Source of the DNA: Prorocentrum cordatum | Taxonomy: Eukaryota; Sar; Dinophyceae; Prorocentrales; Prorocentraceae | Assembly (NCBI GenBank): GCA_963575745.1 | Contig: CAUYUJ010014356.1 | Span: 185,105-249,104 of the forward strand | DNA length: 64,000 bases | Direction: 5' to 3' | Shown: positions 1 to 9,904 of the stretch, in pieces | How the letters are laid out: each line of letters begins with the position of its first letter | Numbering within the stretch: position 1 is the stretch's first letter | Program-made: the position numbers and the translations under genes | Notes under the pieces: model-generated | Databases searched by the model: none | What the model saw: the letters and a program-made list of their open reading frames with translations, nothing else | Told to the model about the DNA's origin: nothing

Positions 1-98
1 CAGAATAGTACCACCATCACCGAGATCGGGATCTTCTTCCCTCGGTGGAGGTACACCGCCGATGTTGGTGTTGGCGTCAACCTCTAGGCCTGCGACCG
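1..98. repeat. F16 foldback element, right half cut by window edge
   Basis: This segment closely matches 5625-5717, sharing CAGAATAGT, CACCATCACCGAGATCGGG and the end CAACCTCTAGGCCTGCGA. At 5.5 kb the same sequence is the right arm of a foldback element, so this copy is truncated by the start of the window. No gene is visible in it. Confidence 0.7.
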
Positions 99-159
99 GG
101 CGGCTGGAAAGCTCATGCCCCGACCTGCCGCCGTCGGGGCATCAACTTTCCAGCCGCCC
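98..159. repeat. Near-perfect hairpin, about 27-bp stem
   Basis: GGGCGGCTGGAAAG at 98 is mirrored by CTTTCCAGCCGCCC ending at 159, and the stem continues inward through TGCCCCGAC/GTCGGGGCA to a loop of about 8 bases. It follows directly on the F16 copy and may be a separate very short foldback element. Confidence 0.75.
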
Positions 160-291
160 TGGGGCAGGCGCCCCCGACGGCGACACAACTCGTTTTTGTC
201 ACACCGCCCTCCGCCCGGGAAGACACTTGTGCGGCCTGGGGCCACAGCTCTGCGGGAGGCTGGGCAGCGATCTGCCAGGCGACGCCTCGTC

Positions 292-444
292 TCGGGTCGG
301 GCATGCCCTCCTACAGGCGGATCTCGGAGGACAAATATCTCAAAGAGTCAAACAAATAACACAAAAATGACAAAAAAATCGTCCCCAGACTACGTTTTAA
401 CTACTTTTGAATATTCCTCCTGTAAGGGGACATGCTCGACTCAA
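292..444. mobile_element. F1 MITE copy (TTAAGTCGGG family)
   Basis: The left arm TCGGGCATGCCCTCCTACAG and the right arm CTCCTGTAAGGGGACATGCT form an imperfect terminal inverted repeat. The interior carries the family hallmark CGTCCCCAGACTAC just before the right arm. No clear target-site duplication remains, so this is probably an old copy. Confidence 0.75.
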
Positions 445-537
445 AGGGAGAGGCGCCCCGCTGGCTTTCAGACGACGAGACCGCCACCGACCCCAACTCA
501 AAACGCACCGAGGACCCCTGGTCCATTGAACCACTTC

Positions 538-696
538 TAGGGGAACGGACAATGACATACACATAATAACTCGGAGGTCCGCCCAAATTTCTCGGATCGG
601 CGCTGGACCCCCCTGGCGGCGCCTCCAGCGCCGCCAAGGCGAGAAGTCCGCGCGGACCTCTGAGTTTTCATGTTTACGTCATTCTTCATTTCCCTA
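538..696. mobile_element. F2 MITE copy with 5-bp target-site duplication
   Basis: The ends are TAGGGGAACG at 538 and ATTTCCCTA ending at 696. The inner arms are AATGACATACACAT and its reverse-complement counterpart ATGTTTACGTCATT, followed by a GGTCCGC-rich palindromic core. The element is flanked by ACTTC on both sides (533-537 and 697-701), a perfect 5-bp duplication. It is 159 bp long and has no coding capacity. Confidence 0.8.
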
Positions 697-789
697 ACTT
701 CGTGGAGCAGCTGGTTGCGCGACGCATCCCGTTGCCAACACTGCGGGGCAGAGGACGCGACAGAGGTGCCTTTGTGACGAGTACGCTGT

Positions 790-1222
790 ATGGCCACTCT
801 TGCGATCCGGTCCTCGGCCAACGACTCGGCCCACGGCCAACCGATCGAGGCAACATACCACTACCGTGATGGGGCCATTGGCAGATTGGCCCGCCTCCCC
901 ATCCTCCCCCGCCCTCCTCTCCCTCTTCTGCATTCCCATCCCCTCCTCTGCCACCTCCACTGCCCCTCCCTCTCCCTCCCATTGCCTCTCCCCATTCCAC
1001 AGGATCCGCCGGCCCCCTTGTGGGGCCACCAGGCTGCGAGGCGCGTGATTCGCAGTTTCCTGTACCAGTTGTAGTTTGTAGTTTCCAGTGTTACAGTTCT
1101 GCTTCTTGCTGGTTACTGTAACTAGTTGATTGACCGCGCGAGGGGGGGGGAGGCCCAAACCAGATTTTTAGCACCACCTGGGCGCGTTGTCTGAATTGCT
1201 GGGAGGGCTCAAAATCGACACT
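790..1222. other. No feature seen; pyrimidine-rich stretch
   Basis: The part at 895-1010 is C/T-rich (CCTCC, CCCTC blocks). Open frames here are short and overlap on both strands. I see no gene or recognisable repeat. Confidence 0.5.
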
Positions 1223-1225
1223 CCT

Positions 1226-1886
1226 CACGCAGATCCGCGGGGTCAGGGTCCAAAAACACAGGGGATTTGCCACATTTCTGAAATTCGGTGCCACCCCTCA
1301 CGCAGATCCGCGGGGTCAGGGTCCAAAAACACAGGGGATTTGCCACATTTCTGAAATTCGGTGCCACCCCTCACGCAGATCCGCGGGGTCAGGGTCCAAA
1401 AACACATGGGATTTGCCACATTTCTGAAATTCGGTGCCACCCCTCACGCAGATCCGCGGGGTCAGGGTCCAAAAACACAGGGATTTGCCACATTTCTGAA
1501 ATTCGGTGCCACCCCTCACGCAGATCCGCGGGGTCAGGGTCCAAAAACACAGGGATTTGCCACATTTCTGAAATTCGGTGCCACCCCTCACGCAGATCCG
1601 CGGGGTCAGGGTCCAAAAACACATGGGATTTGCCACATTTCTGAAATTCGGTGCCACCCCTCACGCAGATCCGCGGGGTCAGGGTCCAAAAACACAGGGG
1701 ATTTGCCACATTTCTGAAATTCGGTGCCACCCCTCACGCAGATCCGCGGGGTCAGGGTCCAAAAACACAGGGGATTTGCCACATTTCTGAAATTCGGCGC
1801 CACCCCTTACGCAGATCCGCGGGGTCAGGGTCCAAAAACACAGGGGATTTGCCACATTTCTGAAATTCGGTGCCACCCTTCACGCA
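1226..1886. repeat. 73-bp minisatellite, nine units
   Basis: Tandem units begin CACGCAGATCCGCGGGGTCA at 1226, 1299, 1372, 1445, 1517, 1589, 1662, 1735 and 1808. Units are 73 bp, or 72 bp where one G of CAGGGG is missing. The last unit decays after CACGCACATCC. A 73-bp unit shifts the frame by one each copy, so the open frames through the array are by-products and not a protein. Confidence 0.97.
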
Positions 1887-1892
1887 CATCCA

Positions 1893-2006
1893 TCGCAAGG
1901 CGTGGTAACCCAAACTGCGAGAACTCCCTCGGCCCTTTAATCGCAAGGTGTGGTAACCAAGCCCGTAAACCATACACGTCTTACCAATCGCCAGGTGTGG
2001 TAACCC
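1893..2006. repeat. Three spaced copies of TCGCAAGGYGTGGTAACC
   Basis: Copies start at 1893, 1941 and 1988, about 47-48 bp apart. They directly follow the 73-bp array and may be the relic of another tandem repeat. Confidence 0.7.
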
Positions 2007-2375
2007 CTCTTGTGATCAGTTGGATTTGCTGATTGCGAATCGGCTTCGCATGAAGTTTCGATACTGCTTCACGACAGCGCCAAGACCTCATGACTTAGCT
2101 CTTCCATGGCCCATTCTCCGAGGGAGGGGGCCGGCGGCAGGGGGCGAAGCCCTTACGGATAGAACGAAGAGAATAGGCGAAAACAAAAGAATTGGACCAT
2201 GGAGGATCGACCGATCCGTTGCAATGGATCTGAGCCCGAGAAAAGCGGAAACGTGAGCTACCATCTTTCGCCATTGACCTCTCGCCTGTGTGGCGATCGG
2301 GTGGAGGGGAGAAACGTAAGGGTTGGGATATACTCATGTTTGCACAATCAAAAAGGAATTGGAGAGCGTAGTGGG

Positions 2376-2500
2376 TGCACATATATATATATGTGTATAA
2401 GAACGATACAGACACATATAATATGTACACGTATATCTCGATATATGAAAGGGAGAGAAAGAGAACGAGAGATAGAGAGAGGGAGAGAACCAAGGAGAGA
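2376..2500. repeat. TA and GA microsatellites
   Basis: An alternating AT run near 2378-2396 is followed by AGAGAA/GAGAGG-rich sequence to about 2500. The neighbouring 2010-2375 has no recognisable feature. Confidence 0.85.
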
Positions 2501-2538
2501 GCAAGAGGGCAACTTTAAGCCTGATTAGAGACACCCGT

Positions 2539-4224
2539 TCACACATACCAGCATTCGGCGTCAGGTGGGGCAAACAGAATTCTGAATTTGGTTGAATCCT
2601 GGCTTGACGAACTCCGCACTGCAGATTTTTGGCGGGCATGACTGCACAACACAGTCCTCGGCGGGCTAGCAAGTTCAGCATGAGCTGGACATGCTGCCTG
2701 CATGCATGCTGCCATCTCGAAAACAAGCGAAGGGGTGCTACAGAAAAGGGGGAGGACGCGCAGGAGCGAGGCGTGTCTGGCCTGGCTGCGAGAGCAAGCT
2801 CGCGCGAGGAGACGGGATGTACGCGGCAGGAGGGAGCGGGAAACAGGAGCGACGGAGGCATGTGCAGAGGGAGGCTCGAGCAACCCAGCCTCGTCGGGAT
2901 ATGTGGGAGGCGCGTACTCGAAGTTCGTTCTGCGAAGCACCTCAGCGGGCAGCAGCACATCATGGGCCGAACTGTGCTGTATCATGGCATCCAACATCAA
3001 GTCCTCGAGCCGATGCAACATTCGGAATGAGCTCCCAATCAACGGAGATATCCTTCTCGGTCCACTCCAAATACACCGCGGGAAAAGGAGGGCGGGGAGG
3101 GGCTGGGCAACGAATCGCAGCAGAGGGCATCTGACCCCCAGCATATGCGCCTCGAGCACTAATCGTGCTCCCGACCTGGGCCATTGTCCCACGGCTCGCC
3201 TGGCGGGACACGCCTCCATGCAGCTGATCCCCCAGCCCATAAGCAGAAGAGTCACTGGGTGCGCACATGCTGCTTTCAAAGCCCCCCTTTCAAGGTCAGC
3301 AGCGCGACCAGGAACCACACCATCGAAACCTCTGCGATCGGACTCTTCGAGCCGCGACTTCTGCGCAACGTCTTGGGCTGGGGCGGGTGAAGCGGACTGC
3401 GCCCGAGTCTGGACCGGGGCCATGCTTGAAGTCGCCCGCTCCAAGGGAACGGCCCCTCCGAGATCCAGGCGCCCGCACGGAGAACGCGTCCTCGACGCGT
3501 GTGCTCGATTTTGGCCAGCCTTCAACGTGTGCAGCCTCGGCATCCCTCGAACTGCGAGGGGGACAAGCACGATCAGAATGGAAGTCCTGCTTATCCCCTG
3601 GCGCGCCCTCGGAAAATGCGCCTCCCCCGCCCGGTCAAACCTCTCCCTGGGTCCACCTCTGCAGCCCTCCTCCGCACCATCCCGACAGCTCTGCAGAGCG
3701 GAGCCCGCAGGCGGGGGCGACCAACACCCCCCCCCGGTAGGTCTCTCGCTTGAAGCACAGCAGGAGCTCGACCATGAGAACCGTCCCCCAAGAAACTCAA
3801 GACCTGAGACCCCAGGGCGCCCGCAGGTTTTAGGTGTGGGAGCGTCACGCCTTCCATCGCAAAACCGTCGACACCCAAGAAGCCCGGGGCACCCTGGAGG
3901 CAAGCAGGGTGCTCCTTGGCATGGGCCTGCGCTGTAAGCCGCAGGAGCGAGCAAGGAGGGGGACAGACCTGGCACGCCCGACGGAAGGGCCACACGGACG
4001 AGCATGCTGCCCAAGCGCACATGGCGTGCTGGAGCCCAGGACGTGGCAGATCGGTTGCGCCCCTTCCCCTTGCCCGTCTTGTTGGAACGACCGCTTTCCC
4101 CAGAGTCACCCGCGGGGGCCTCGTCCACCTTTGGCTCGGTCCACTTTGATGTCTGTGCCCGCACAGAACACCTGGGCGACACGACCCGAATGGAGGTGCC
4201 CACGAGGCCTGCATGAATTCTCAT
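2539..4224 (-). CDS. Long open frame, possible exon(s), function unknown
   Basis: A 561-codon frame is open on the minus strand. Parts of it read like protein, for example ARHVRLGSMLVRVALPSG near the start and LPAEVLRRTNFEYAPPTYPD near residue 415. A copy of foldback family F6 (3755-3936) lies inside the frame, so at least that part is not original coding sequence; it could be an intron or an exonised insertion. A plus-strand frame of 411 codons overlaps it, so the strand is not certain. I recognise no domain. A length this free of stops is unlikely by chance outside simple repeats, which is the main argument for coding. Confidence 0.35.
   Translation of the reverse strand: MRIHAGLVGTSIRVVSPRCSVRAQTSKWTEPKVDEAPAGDSGESGRSNKTGKGKGRNRSATSWAPARHVRLGSMLVRVALPSGVPGLSPSLLAPAAYSAGPCQGAPCLPPGCPGLLGCRRFCDGRRDAPTPKTCGRPGVSGLEFLGGRFSWSSSCCASSERPTGGGCWSPPPAGSALQSCRDGAEEGCRGGPRERFDRAGEAHFPRARQGISRTSILIVLVPLAVRGMPRLHTLKAGQNRAHASRTRSPCGRLDLGGAVPLERATSSMAPVQTRAQSASPAPAQDVAQKSRLEESDRRGFDGVVPGRAADLERGALKAACAHPVTLLLMGWGISCMEACPARRAVGQWPRSGARLVLEAHMLGVRCPLLRFVAQPLPALLFPRCIWSGPRRISPLIGSSFRMLHRLEDLMLDAMIQHSSAHDVLLPAEVLRRTNFEYAPPTYPDEAGLLEPPSAHASVAPVSRSLLPRTSRLLARACSRSQARHASLLRVLPLFCSTPSLVFEMAACMQAACPAHAELASPPRTVLCSHARQKSAVRSSSSQDSTKFRILFAPPDAECWYV
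3755..3936. mobile_element. F6 foldback element, diverged copy
   Basis: Matches 37989-38169 and 40485-40669 over blocks including CTGAGACCCCAGG, GGAGCGTCACGC and CACCCTGGAGGCAAGCAGGG. The ends CACAGCAGG and GCGCTGTAA are decayed versions of the TACAGTGG/CCACTGTA ends of the better copy. Confidence 0.75.
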
Positions 4225-5292
4225 GCGGTCGGCCCTCGCAACATGAATGGCAGCACGGACGCGCCCCAGGCGTCACATCTGCGCCGCCGCATTCCCCCCG
4301 GACCACATACCTACACATGGACAAGGTCTGCTGTTCCCCTTCCTTGGTCCTCTGAAGACCTGCGCTCGCCACGACCGCCTTGCATCCGGACAGCGCGCCC
4401 AGTCCAAAATGCAAGCCATCGTCCCCGCTCGTTCTGCCCCTTGATGAGCCCGCTCGAGCTAACCAGGGAACCACCAGGATGATGAGGCTCCAGGTTGCGC
4501 ACGGACAGCCCCCTCACGTAGTCAAGGCTGGCCTCAACAGGCCCCCCGAGAAGACCAGGTTGGTCACAACACCCCAATCATTGGGCGCCACTGGAGGCGG
4601 CGCCAAATTGTTGAGACCGACCCGGGCTACTCGGGGGCCCTGTTGAGGCCAGCTGCAGCTCCCTGAGGGGGCTGTGCGTCGGCAGACCAAATCCCTACCA
4701 GACCAGGGTGGACGAAAGAAGCGCCCAATCCCCGCGGGCTTCTGGCTGGCCCGCCTCGCGCGCGACCGTGCTCAGCAGCGAGCAGACGTGCTCCCCGCTG
4801 CCTGCCTTCAGCTTGGCGGGCTGCACGTTGGCCTGGCGCGCGAGGGCAGCTGGGCGCTTGAGCCTTCTGCTCCTGCCCGCCTCTCAATCCTCAAGTCCGT
4901 CTCCATCTCCTGTCCACCCTCCCAGTAGGAAGCTGGAGCCACACAAGGTCTGACTCGCATGCGGGCCCAGGCCAGCAACGTCAGGTGCATCAAGCTTCCT
5001 GGGGGCCGCCTACCTCCATGTCTTGTTCACAACAAGCTGGCGGATGTGGTACTTCACGCCTGAACGATCGACTGCGTCGCCTCCAACTCAGCGGAGTCGC
5101 AAACAGCGACGGAACATGGAAGACACAATGTTCTACTGCCGAATCAACTCTCCCCTCATCACATATAGGAGACACAATTCCGAAACGGTTATGCCCCGGA
5201 CCCTCTGGCTGCGATCTCAACGGTGTGCCGCAGACGGGAGCTCAGGCAGCGAGCATGCTGATGGCGCAGTGCCAACCGCCCGAAGGCCCTGA
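4225..5292. other. No assigned gene; ambiguous open frames near 4990-5299
   Basis: Between 4225 and 4980 I see only short overlapping frames. At 4985-5299 three frames are open at once: minus 5220-4990 (contains GIVSPICDEGRVDSAVEHC), plus 4985-5299 and plus 5023-5292. All look moderately protein-like, so I cannot choose a strand. Confidence 0.25.
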
Positions 5293-5397
5293 ATGTTGAG
5301 CTTCATCGTCGCCCTCGCGATCGCCTCTGTCGTCACAACCGCTGGGGGTCACTCCGACCTCGACCTCGCCGTAGGCCCAACTCCCAACTTTACACAG
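5293..5397 (+). CDS. Possible first exon encoding a signal peptide
   Basis: The frame starts MLSFIVALAIASVVTTAGG, a short hydrophobic N-terminus like a secretory signal, then runs to NFTQ. Exactly after codon 35 the sequence reads ACACAG|GTGAGCC, a good GT splice donor. An F16 foldback element follows in the presumed intron. The next plausible plus-strand frame is at 5746. Nothing identifies the protein. It could be a chance hydrophobic frame, so confidence is low to moderate. Confidence 0.3.
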
Positions 5398-5520
5398 GTG
5401 AGCCTACGAAGCTTCGCCTTCCCAAGACGTTTCCCACTCCCTCACGTTCCTGGACCTGCATCGTGCGTGGCATACTTCCCCTCCAGGGCGGCCAACATTG
5501 GACATACGGAGTCTCATTGG

Positions 5521-5714
5521 AGGCCTGGAAGTGGCCACCAACACCAACACAGGAGGTTGCCTCCACAGGGGGAACATGATCCTAGATTTCGGTGTTTGTG
5601 GTAATATTTCGGCCACCTTGGAACTCAGAATAGTGCCACCATCACCGAGATCGGGGTCCCCCCTCGGTGGAGGCACACCGCCGAAATTTAGTGTTGGTGT
5701 CAACCTCTAGGCCT
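5521..5714. mobile_element. F16 foldback element
   Basis: The left arm AGGCCTGGAAGTGGCCACCA (5521) pairs with the right arm that ends TGTTGGTGTCAACCTCTAGG. Inner arms around GTTGCCTCCACA and GTGGAGGCACACC also pair. I saw no clear target-site duplication. The right half recurs at 1-98. Confidence 0.75.
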
Positions 5715-5745
5715 GCGATCTGACGCCAAATCGATTGGATCAACG

Positions 5746-6483
5746 ATGCTTCGCGAAATCCTCCAAGGCCGCGAGAAGCCGCCCCCCGCGACGGCACCCC
5801 CGGCTCGAAGAGGCAGGGGGCAACAGCACAGGTTCCACTGCTGCGCCAGAGGCGCACGAAAAAGGGGCCCCAAGGAGACACCAAGGCGCGTACCACAAAC
5901 TCTCTCCGACGACGTATTTGTGTTTCCCAATCTGGACATGTTTTCTTGGCCCTCGGCCTCAGGGGCCCGCTTTCGCGCCCCAGGGACCATGAACAGTTAC
6001 ATCCAGGGCGATGACCTATCCCCGGGGAAAGGGTCGGGACCTTCGGGGCCGCGCATTCGAAGAGACCCGATCGCCGGACGTCAGGGGCCCTTTTCGGCAA
6101 GTGTTCACGCGCTTACTGAACTGGCTGTGTCTCGTGATCGTCGGCACTCGGCGCAGGATGGCCTCGAGCGGCACCAATCATCCCTGGTGCAACCGAGGGA
6201 GGTGTTGAGCTTTGAGGTCCACCCCCCTGTTTCTCTACGCGGGGAGAAGACTCCGCCTCTCCTCCTCCTGCTCCTCCTGATTCTCCTCCTAGTCGTATTC
6301 GTCGGCGCAATCGTCGTCATCGTCGTCGTTGTCGTGCGGCGGGTGCCGCGGAGAGATACCCATTCCACGATTGGTGGGGCCCCAGTTTGTCAACAAGGGC
6401 GTCGAACAGATAATCAGCTTCCACTACTGGGGAGAGGGTTCTACAGACTACCCATGGGTCGGAAGAAGTGGGTAGAAGCATGA
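5746..6483 (+). CDS. Open frame with C-terminal membrane segment, possible exon
   Basis: A 245-codon frame. Around residues 45-60 it reads RVPQTLSDDVFVFPNLDMFS, then HALTELAVSRDRRHSAQDGL. A run of Leu/Ile/Val at about residues 172-198 is long enough to span a membrane and is followed by the basic stretch RRVPRR. Together with the signal-like exon at 5293 this could be a type I membrane protein. The hydrophobic run comes from CTC/GTC microsatellite-like codons, so it may be spurious, and the C-terminus overlaps a dispersed repeat (F17). Confidence 0.25.
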   Translation: MLREILQGREKPPPATAPPARRGRGQQHRFHCCARGARKRGPKETPRRVPQTLSDDVFVFPNLDMFSWPSASGARFRAPGTMNSYIQGDDLSPGKGSGPSGPRIRRDPIAGRQGPFSASVHALTELAVSRDRRHSAQDGLERHQSSLVQPREVLSFEVHPPVSLRGEKTPPLLLLLLLILLLVVFVGAIVVIVVVVVRRVPRRDTHSTIGGAPVCQQGRRTDNQLPLLGRGFYRLPMGRKKWVEA

Positions 6484-6600
6484 CGTAGGAAGGCGTTGGG
6501 AGTAGATTGGGTCTCCACCCGCCCCCTGAAGGGGACGGAAGAGGGGAAGCCACTCGATCCTTGAAGTAGGACGGGCATCAAAAGATACCTGCTTTCAACG
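6452..6600. repeat. F17 dispersed repeat copy
   Basis: Shares GGTCGGAAGA, GACGTAGGA, GAAGTAGGACGG-type blocks in the same order with 36985-37120, including a CCACCCGCCCCCTGAAG / CCGCCCGCCACCTCAAG segment. The spacing is preserved, so the two are copies of one element. Confidence 0.7.
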
Positions 6601-6787
6601 ACCGATGGGCAACCAGCTTCCACTATTGGTGTGAGGGTCCTATAGACTAGACCTATCGCAGCCAGCTCCCACGAGCCCGAGCTGCGAGGCGGCTTTCAGT
6701 TCCGGGCCGAGCTTGAGCGAGGTGGCCGCGGCACGCCGATCGAGGATCATACCCCAATCCCTGCAGCAGCAATCCGGAGGGAAAAAA

Positions 6788-6935
6788 CACACAGACACAA
6801 TTAATCGTCGCCCCCTCAGGAAAATATGGGAACATATGGGAAGTGGAGGGGAAGACGAAAACACAGAAAATGCGTAAAAATATTTGGGATTCTGGGATTT
6901 GTGTGTGTTTATCTGTGTGTCCTTGAGCCCCTCGA
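6788..6935. mobile_element. F10 foldback element copy
   Basis: Contains CACACAGACACAATTAATCG, AATATGGGAACATATGGG and GTGTGTTTATCTGTGTGTCC. The order matches copies at 18.8, 29.2 and 51.15 kb, here in the opposite orientation. The ends (ACACAGACACA / TGTGTGTCC) are inverted repeats. Confidence 0.75.
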
Positions 6936-7019
6936 ACAAGATCTCTCGCCTGCACCCCGCCTCTGGCTCCCGGACGCATCGGCGGTCGCCACTTCTGCAT
7001 CGGGCGCCCCCCCAAAACA

Positions 7020-7516
7020 AAAATCTGCAGCCCAGCATCCGCATGCCTCGTCGGCCCTGGGAGTGCGTTGGGCGAGATCATCGCACAACACCGTGGTGGA
7101 ACGATGGCCTCGCCAGTCGGGATGCCAGATGCCATGCAGTAGAGGCGAGAGAAGGAGGAGGTTGAAGAACAAGGAGAGATGACTCGCGTGACAACGTTCA
7201 CGAACCTCGAGCGATGAGAGTCAGGCTGAGATGCCTGGATTCCGTTGTCCGCCAAGATGCTCAGCATCTTCGTGACAACTGTGTTCGGGTCGTCGTACTC
7301 GTCCCAGTCGGACTGCGGAGCGACGAGACGAGGACGGCAGGGCGGCACGAATCTTGCAATCACGGAGTCGCAGAACATGCCAGAGACTGGCGCGGGCACG
7401 CGCAACTGGGGATGGCATTGGGCACTTGAACATGAGATGGAAACAAAGCCTGATGGATAGAGATGGAGAGGATCAGCAGCAGATTTCTCAGCAGGGGAAG
7501 CGATGAGGCTTGGCAA
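7020..7516 (-). CDS. Exon-like open frame, function unknown
   Basis: The minus frame from 7516 is open for 287 codons. Its first 160 residues are protein-like, for example SDWDEYDDPNTVVTKMLSIL and ADNGIQASQPDSHRSRF. Downstream of about 7020 it runs into the F10 repeat and the low-value tail to 6653. No domain is recognised and no reliable start codon can be chosen. This may be one or two exons of a spliced gene. Confidence 0.35.
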
Positions 7517-7749
7517 CAGCAGGTTAGGAGGGGGCCGAGGTTAATGATGAGGTAGCGAGGGCGAGAGCAGTGAATGATGGTCCACTGATGCCCTCTGGGG
7601 GCACCAGGCTTGAGAGTTGTTTCTGCCGCCTGCCCCCTGCATTTCTGGTCGCCTGCTGCCTGTCAGACACCCACACCCGAACACCCGAGGGTAGTGGCGT
7701 GAGCTTATGGCCGCGCCAAAATACGCAAAGTATATCTCCAATCAATGTC

Positions 7750-8115
7750 ACAATCTTATCAAGAGCTCCTAGGAGGCCTCCAGGAGAGGCGCGAGAAGAC
7801 ACTCCAACTATCTCCCCAAAGGCACAAGCCACCCCCATATGTCCCCCAAACGCAACATCATCAAGATCCAAAGAGGGCCCATCAAAACCCCCACGACGGC
7901 TCACAAAATCTCAAGAACAACATGTTTCAATGTTTTTGTAACTTCGTTTTTTCTCAACAGTATCCGGCAACATGGCCACAAGGCAGCCCCCCACCAGGAC
8001 GATCCCTGACTGGCCCCTTCGATGCCAGAAGATGCCTCCCGAGATCGCCCAGCACGTTCCCAATATGCCTCCACGATGCCTCCCAGAGGCCTCAAGATGG
8101 CCCAAAATGGAGACG
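7750..8115. repeat. Degenerate CCAAGAGG-type sequence (F20)
   Basis: Recurring words such as CCTCCAGGAGAGG, CCCCAAAGGC, CCAAAGAGGGCCC and CCCAGAGGCCTCAAGATGGCCC resemble the better preserved F20 tracts at 27.5 and 59.6 kb. A 188-codon open frame here follows from the scarcity of T in such sequence, and I do not call it a gene. Confidence 0.5.
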
Positions 8116-8468
8116 ATATCTCGGTTGCAAGCCGTCGACAAGAAGGAAGAACCTACGTCTGAGAACTCTGGAGGGTGTCTACGCAAACCAGCCACCTCCA
8201 AGCACCAACCATACATTCGCTGCCACTGCTGCCGTTGTTTCTCTTCTCCCGCGTGGTCGACGACGCACCGGTATCGCAACCACGGCACAGCCCGACCGTG
8301 AGCCCCTCTGACACCCTAGCCGTGGCCGAGAGAATGGCCTGCGATGTGTCCTCCTGCTGTCAGACACGCGATCACTGTGGTTTGAAACATACCGACTTGC
8401 CAACGACAGGCTGCAACCGCACGAGGCGAAGACGGCCCCGATGCTCCTTCCGCTTGGGGTCGGGGGGA

Positions 8469-8716
8469 TCCTCCTCCTCCTCCTCCTCCTCCCCCTCCTC
8501 CTCCTCCTCCTCCTCCTCCTCCTCCTCCTCCTCCTCCTCCTCCTCCTCCTCCTCCTCCTCCTCCTCCTCCCTCCTCCTCCTCCTCCTCCTCCTCTCCTCC
8601 TCCTCCTCCTCCTCCTCCTCCTCCTCCTCCTCCTCCTCCTCCTCCCCCTCCTCCTCCTTCCTCCTCCTCCTCCTCCTCCTCCTCCTCCTCCTCCTCCTCC
8701 TCCTCCTCCTCATCCT
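8469..8716. repeat. TCC array
   Basis: Near-continuous TCC repeats with a few interruptions (CCC, CTC). Leu-, Ser- or Pro-rich frames on this strand and Gly/Glu/Arg-rich frames on the other are artefacts of the array. Confidence 0.98.
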
Positions 8717-8734
8717 CCCGCCGTGGCATCACGC

Positions 8735-8850
8735 TCGGGCCTCCACGCCGAGGCCCCAAGAGGCCCACAAGAGGGGCTCCCAAGAGGCCCCAGCAGTCCT
8801 CCCCAGGGGCCCCCGCGAGCCTTCCGGAGAGACCTCAAGGAGCATCCCTA
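8735..8850. repeat. F20-like CCAAGAGG tract
   Basis: Contains GGCCCCAAGAGGCCCACAAG, CTCCCAAGAGGCCCC and GGGCCCCCG words, the same degenerate repeat as at 59.6 kb. It directly follows the TCC array. Confidence 0.6.
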
Positions 8851-9069
8851 AGAACTCTGGCCCACGTCAGCGTCGTCGTCGTCGCCGCCTCCGCCGCCGT
8901 TGTCGTCGTCGAATCCCGCCAGGGTCGGCGGCACTGGACGTATGGCCTTCGCCATAATAGTGGCATCACGCTCAGGCCTCCACGTCGAGGCGCAGAAATT
9001 ACGCGGGGAGGCTCAAGCACTCATGCCCCCTCCTCCTCCTCCTCCTGCTCCTCGATTCTGGGCCTGCTT

Positions 9070-9275
9070 TCGGGGGCGCGCAACAATGGATTAACGATCC
9101 ATGGATTTGGCGCGTGGTCGCCAAATCCATGGATGGGGGAGGTGCCTTCCCCAAAATGCGGCCAGCGCCGCCTCATTCGGCGACGGAAATCGCGATGTTC
9201 AATGGAAACGGGACCCGTCACTAATCCACGCCCCCTTGATCCATGCTTGCGATCGCCTGATTCTGGGCCTGCTTC
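9070..9275. mobile_element. F8 foldback element
   Basis: GGCGCGCAACAATGGATTAA and CTTGATCCATGCTTGCGATC are the outer arms. Inside are GATCCATGGATTTGG, CCAAATCCATGG, GCGGCCAGCGCCGCC and CGGGACCCGTCACTAATCCA. The order matches copies at 12.6, 13.74 and 48.3 kb. Confidence 0.8.
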
Positions 9276-9504
9276 TCCTCCTGGATCGTCTAAACGATCG
9301 TCCCCCTGGGGGAGAAGGAGGTACCGATACCGCTGCTCTCCAGGCCTCTCCCAGGGGTACGTGCTGACTGAAATTTTTCGAGGTGAGTCCAGCCGTGGCG
9401 ACGAAAGGCTTCCAGGGAGGCCCAGAAAAAATGCGAAAGAACAAGGGGAGGGCAGCAGCATGGATGCCTTTTCCTCCTCTGACCCCCTTCCTCCTCAATA
9501 ATCC

Positions 9505-9806
9505 CCCCTCTCCCCTCCTCCTCCTCCTCCTCCTCCTCCTCCCCCTCCTCCTCTTCCTCCTCCTCCTCCTCCTCCTCCTCCTCCTCCTACTCCTCCTCCC
9601 TCCTCCTCCTCTTCCTGCCTCCTCCTCCTCCCTCCCTCCCCCTCCTCTCCCTCATCCCTCCTCCCTCCTGCCTCCTCCTCCTCCCGCCTCCCTCTCCCTC
9701 CTCCCTCCTCCTCCTGCCTCCTGCCTCCTGCCTCCTGCTCCTCCTCCTCCTCCCTCCTCCTCCTGCTCCTCCTCCTCCTCCTCCTCCTCCTCCTCCTCCT
9801 CCTCCT
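9505..9806. repeat. TCC array
   Basis: Dominated by TCC/CCT with TCCC interruptions. Together with the GGA array at 9905-10255 it forms a large inverted pair separated by about 100 bp. Confidence 0.97.
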
Positions 9807-9904
9807 TTGGCTTACGTGAGCACTCCTGGGTCCTCCTCCTCAGCCGCAGGCAGGCAGACTGACAACGAGGAGAAGCAGGAGTGAGGGACGAGAAGGGAAA
9901 GAGG

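Noticed and set aside
1288-1863. Runs of 65-118-codon frames on both strands in the 73-bp array
   Set aside because: A 73-bp unit shifts frame every copy, so the frames are by-products of the minisatellite.
1226-1886. CRISPR array
   Set aside because: The units are contiguous with no unique spacers and the context is eukaryotic.
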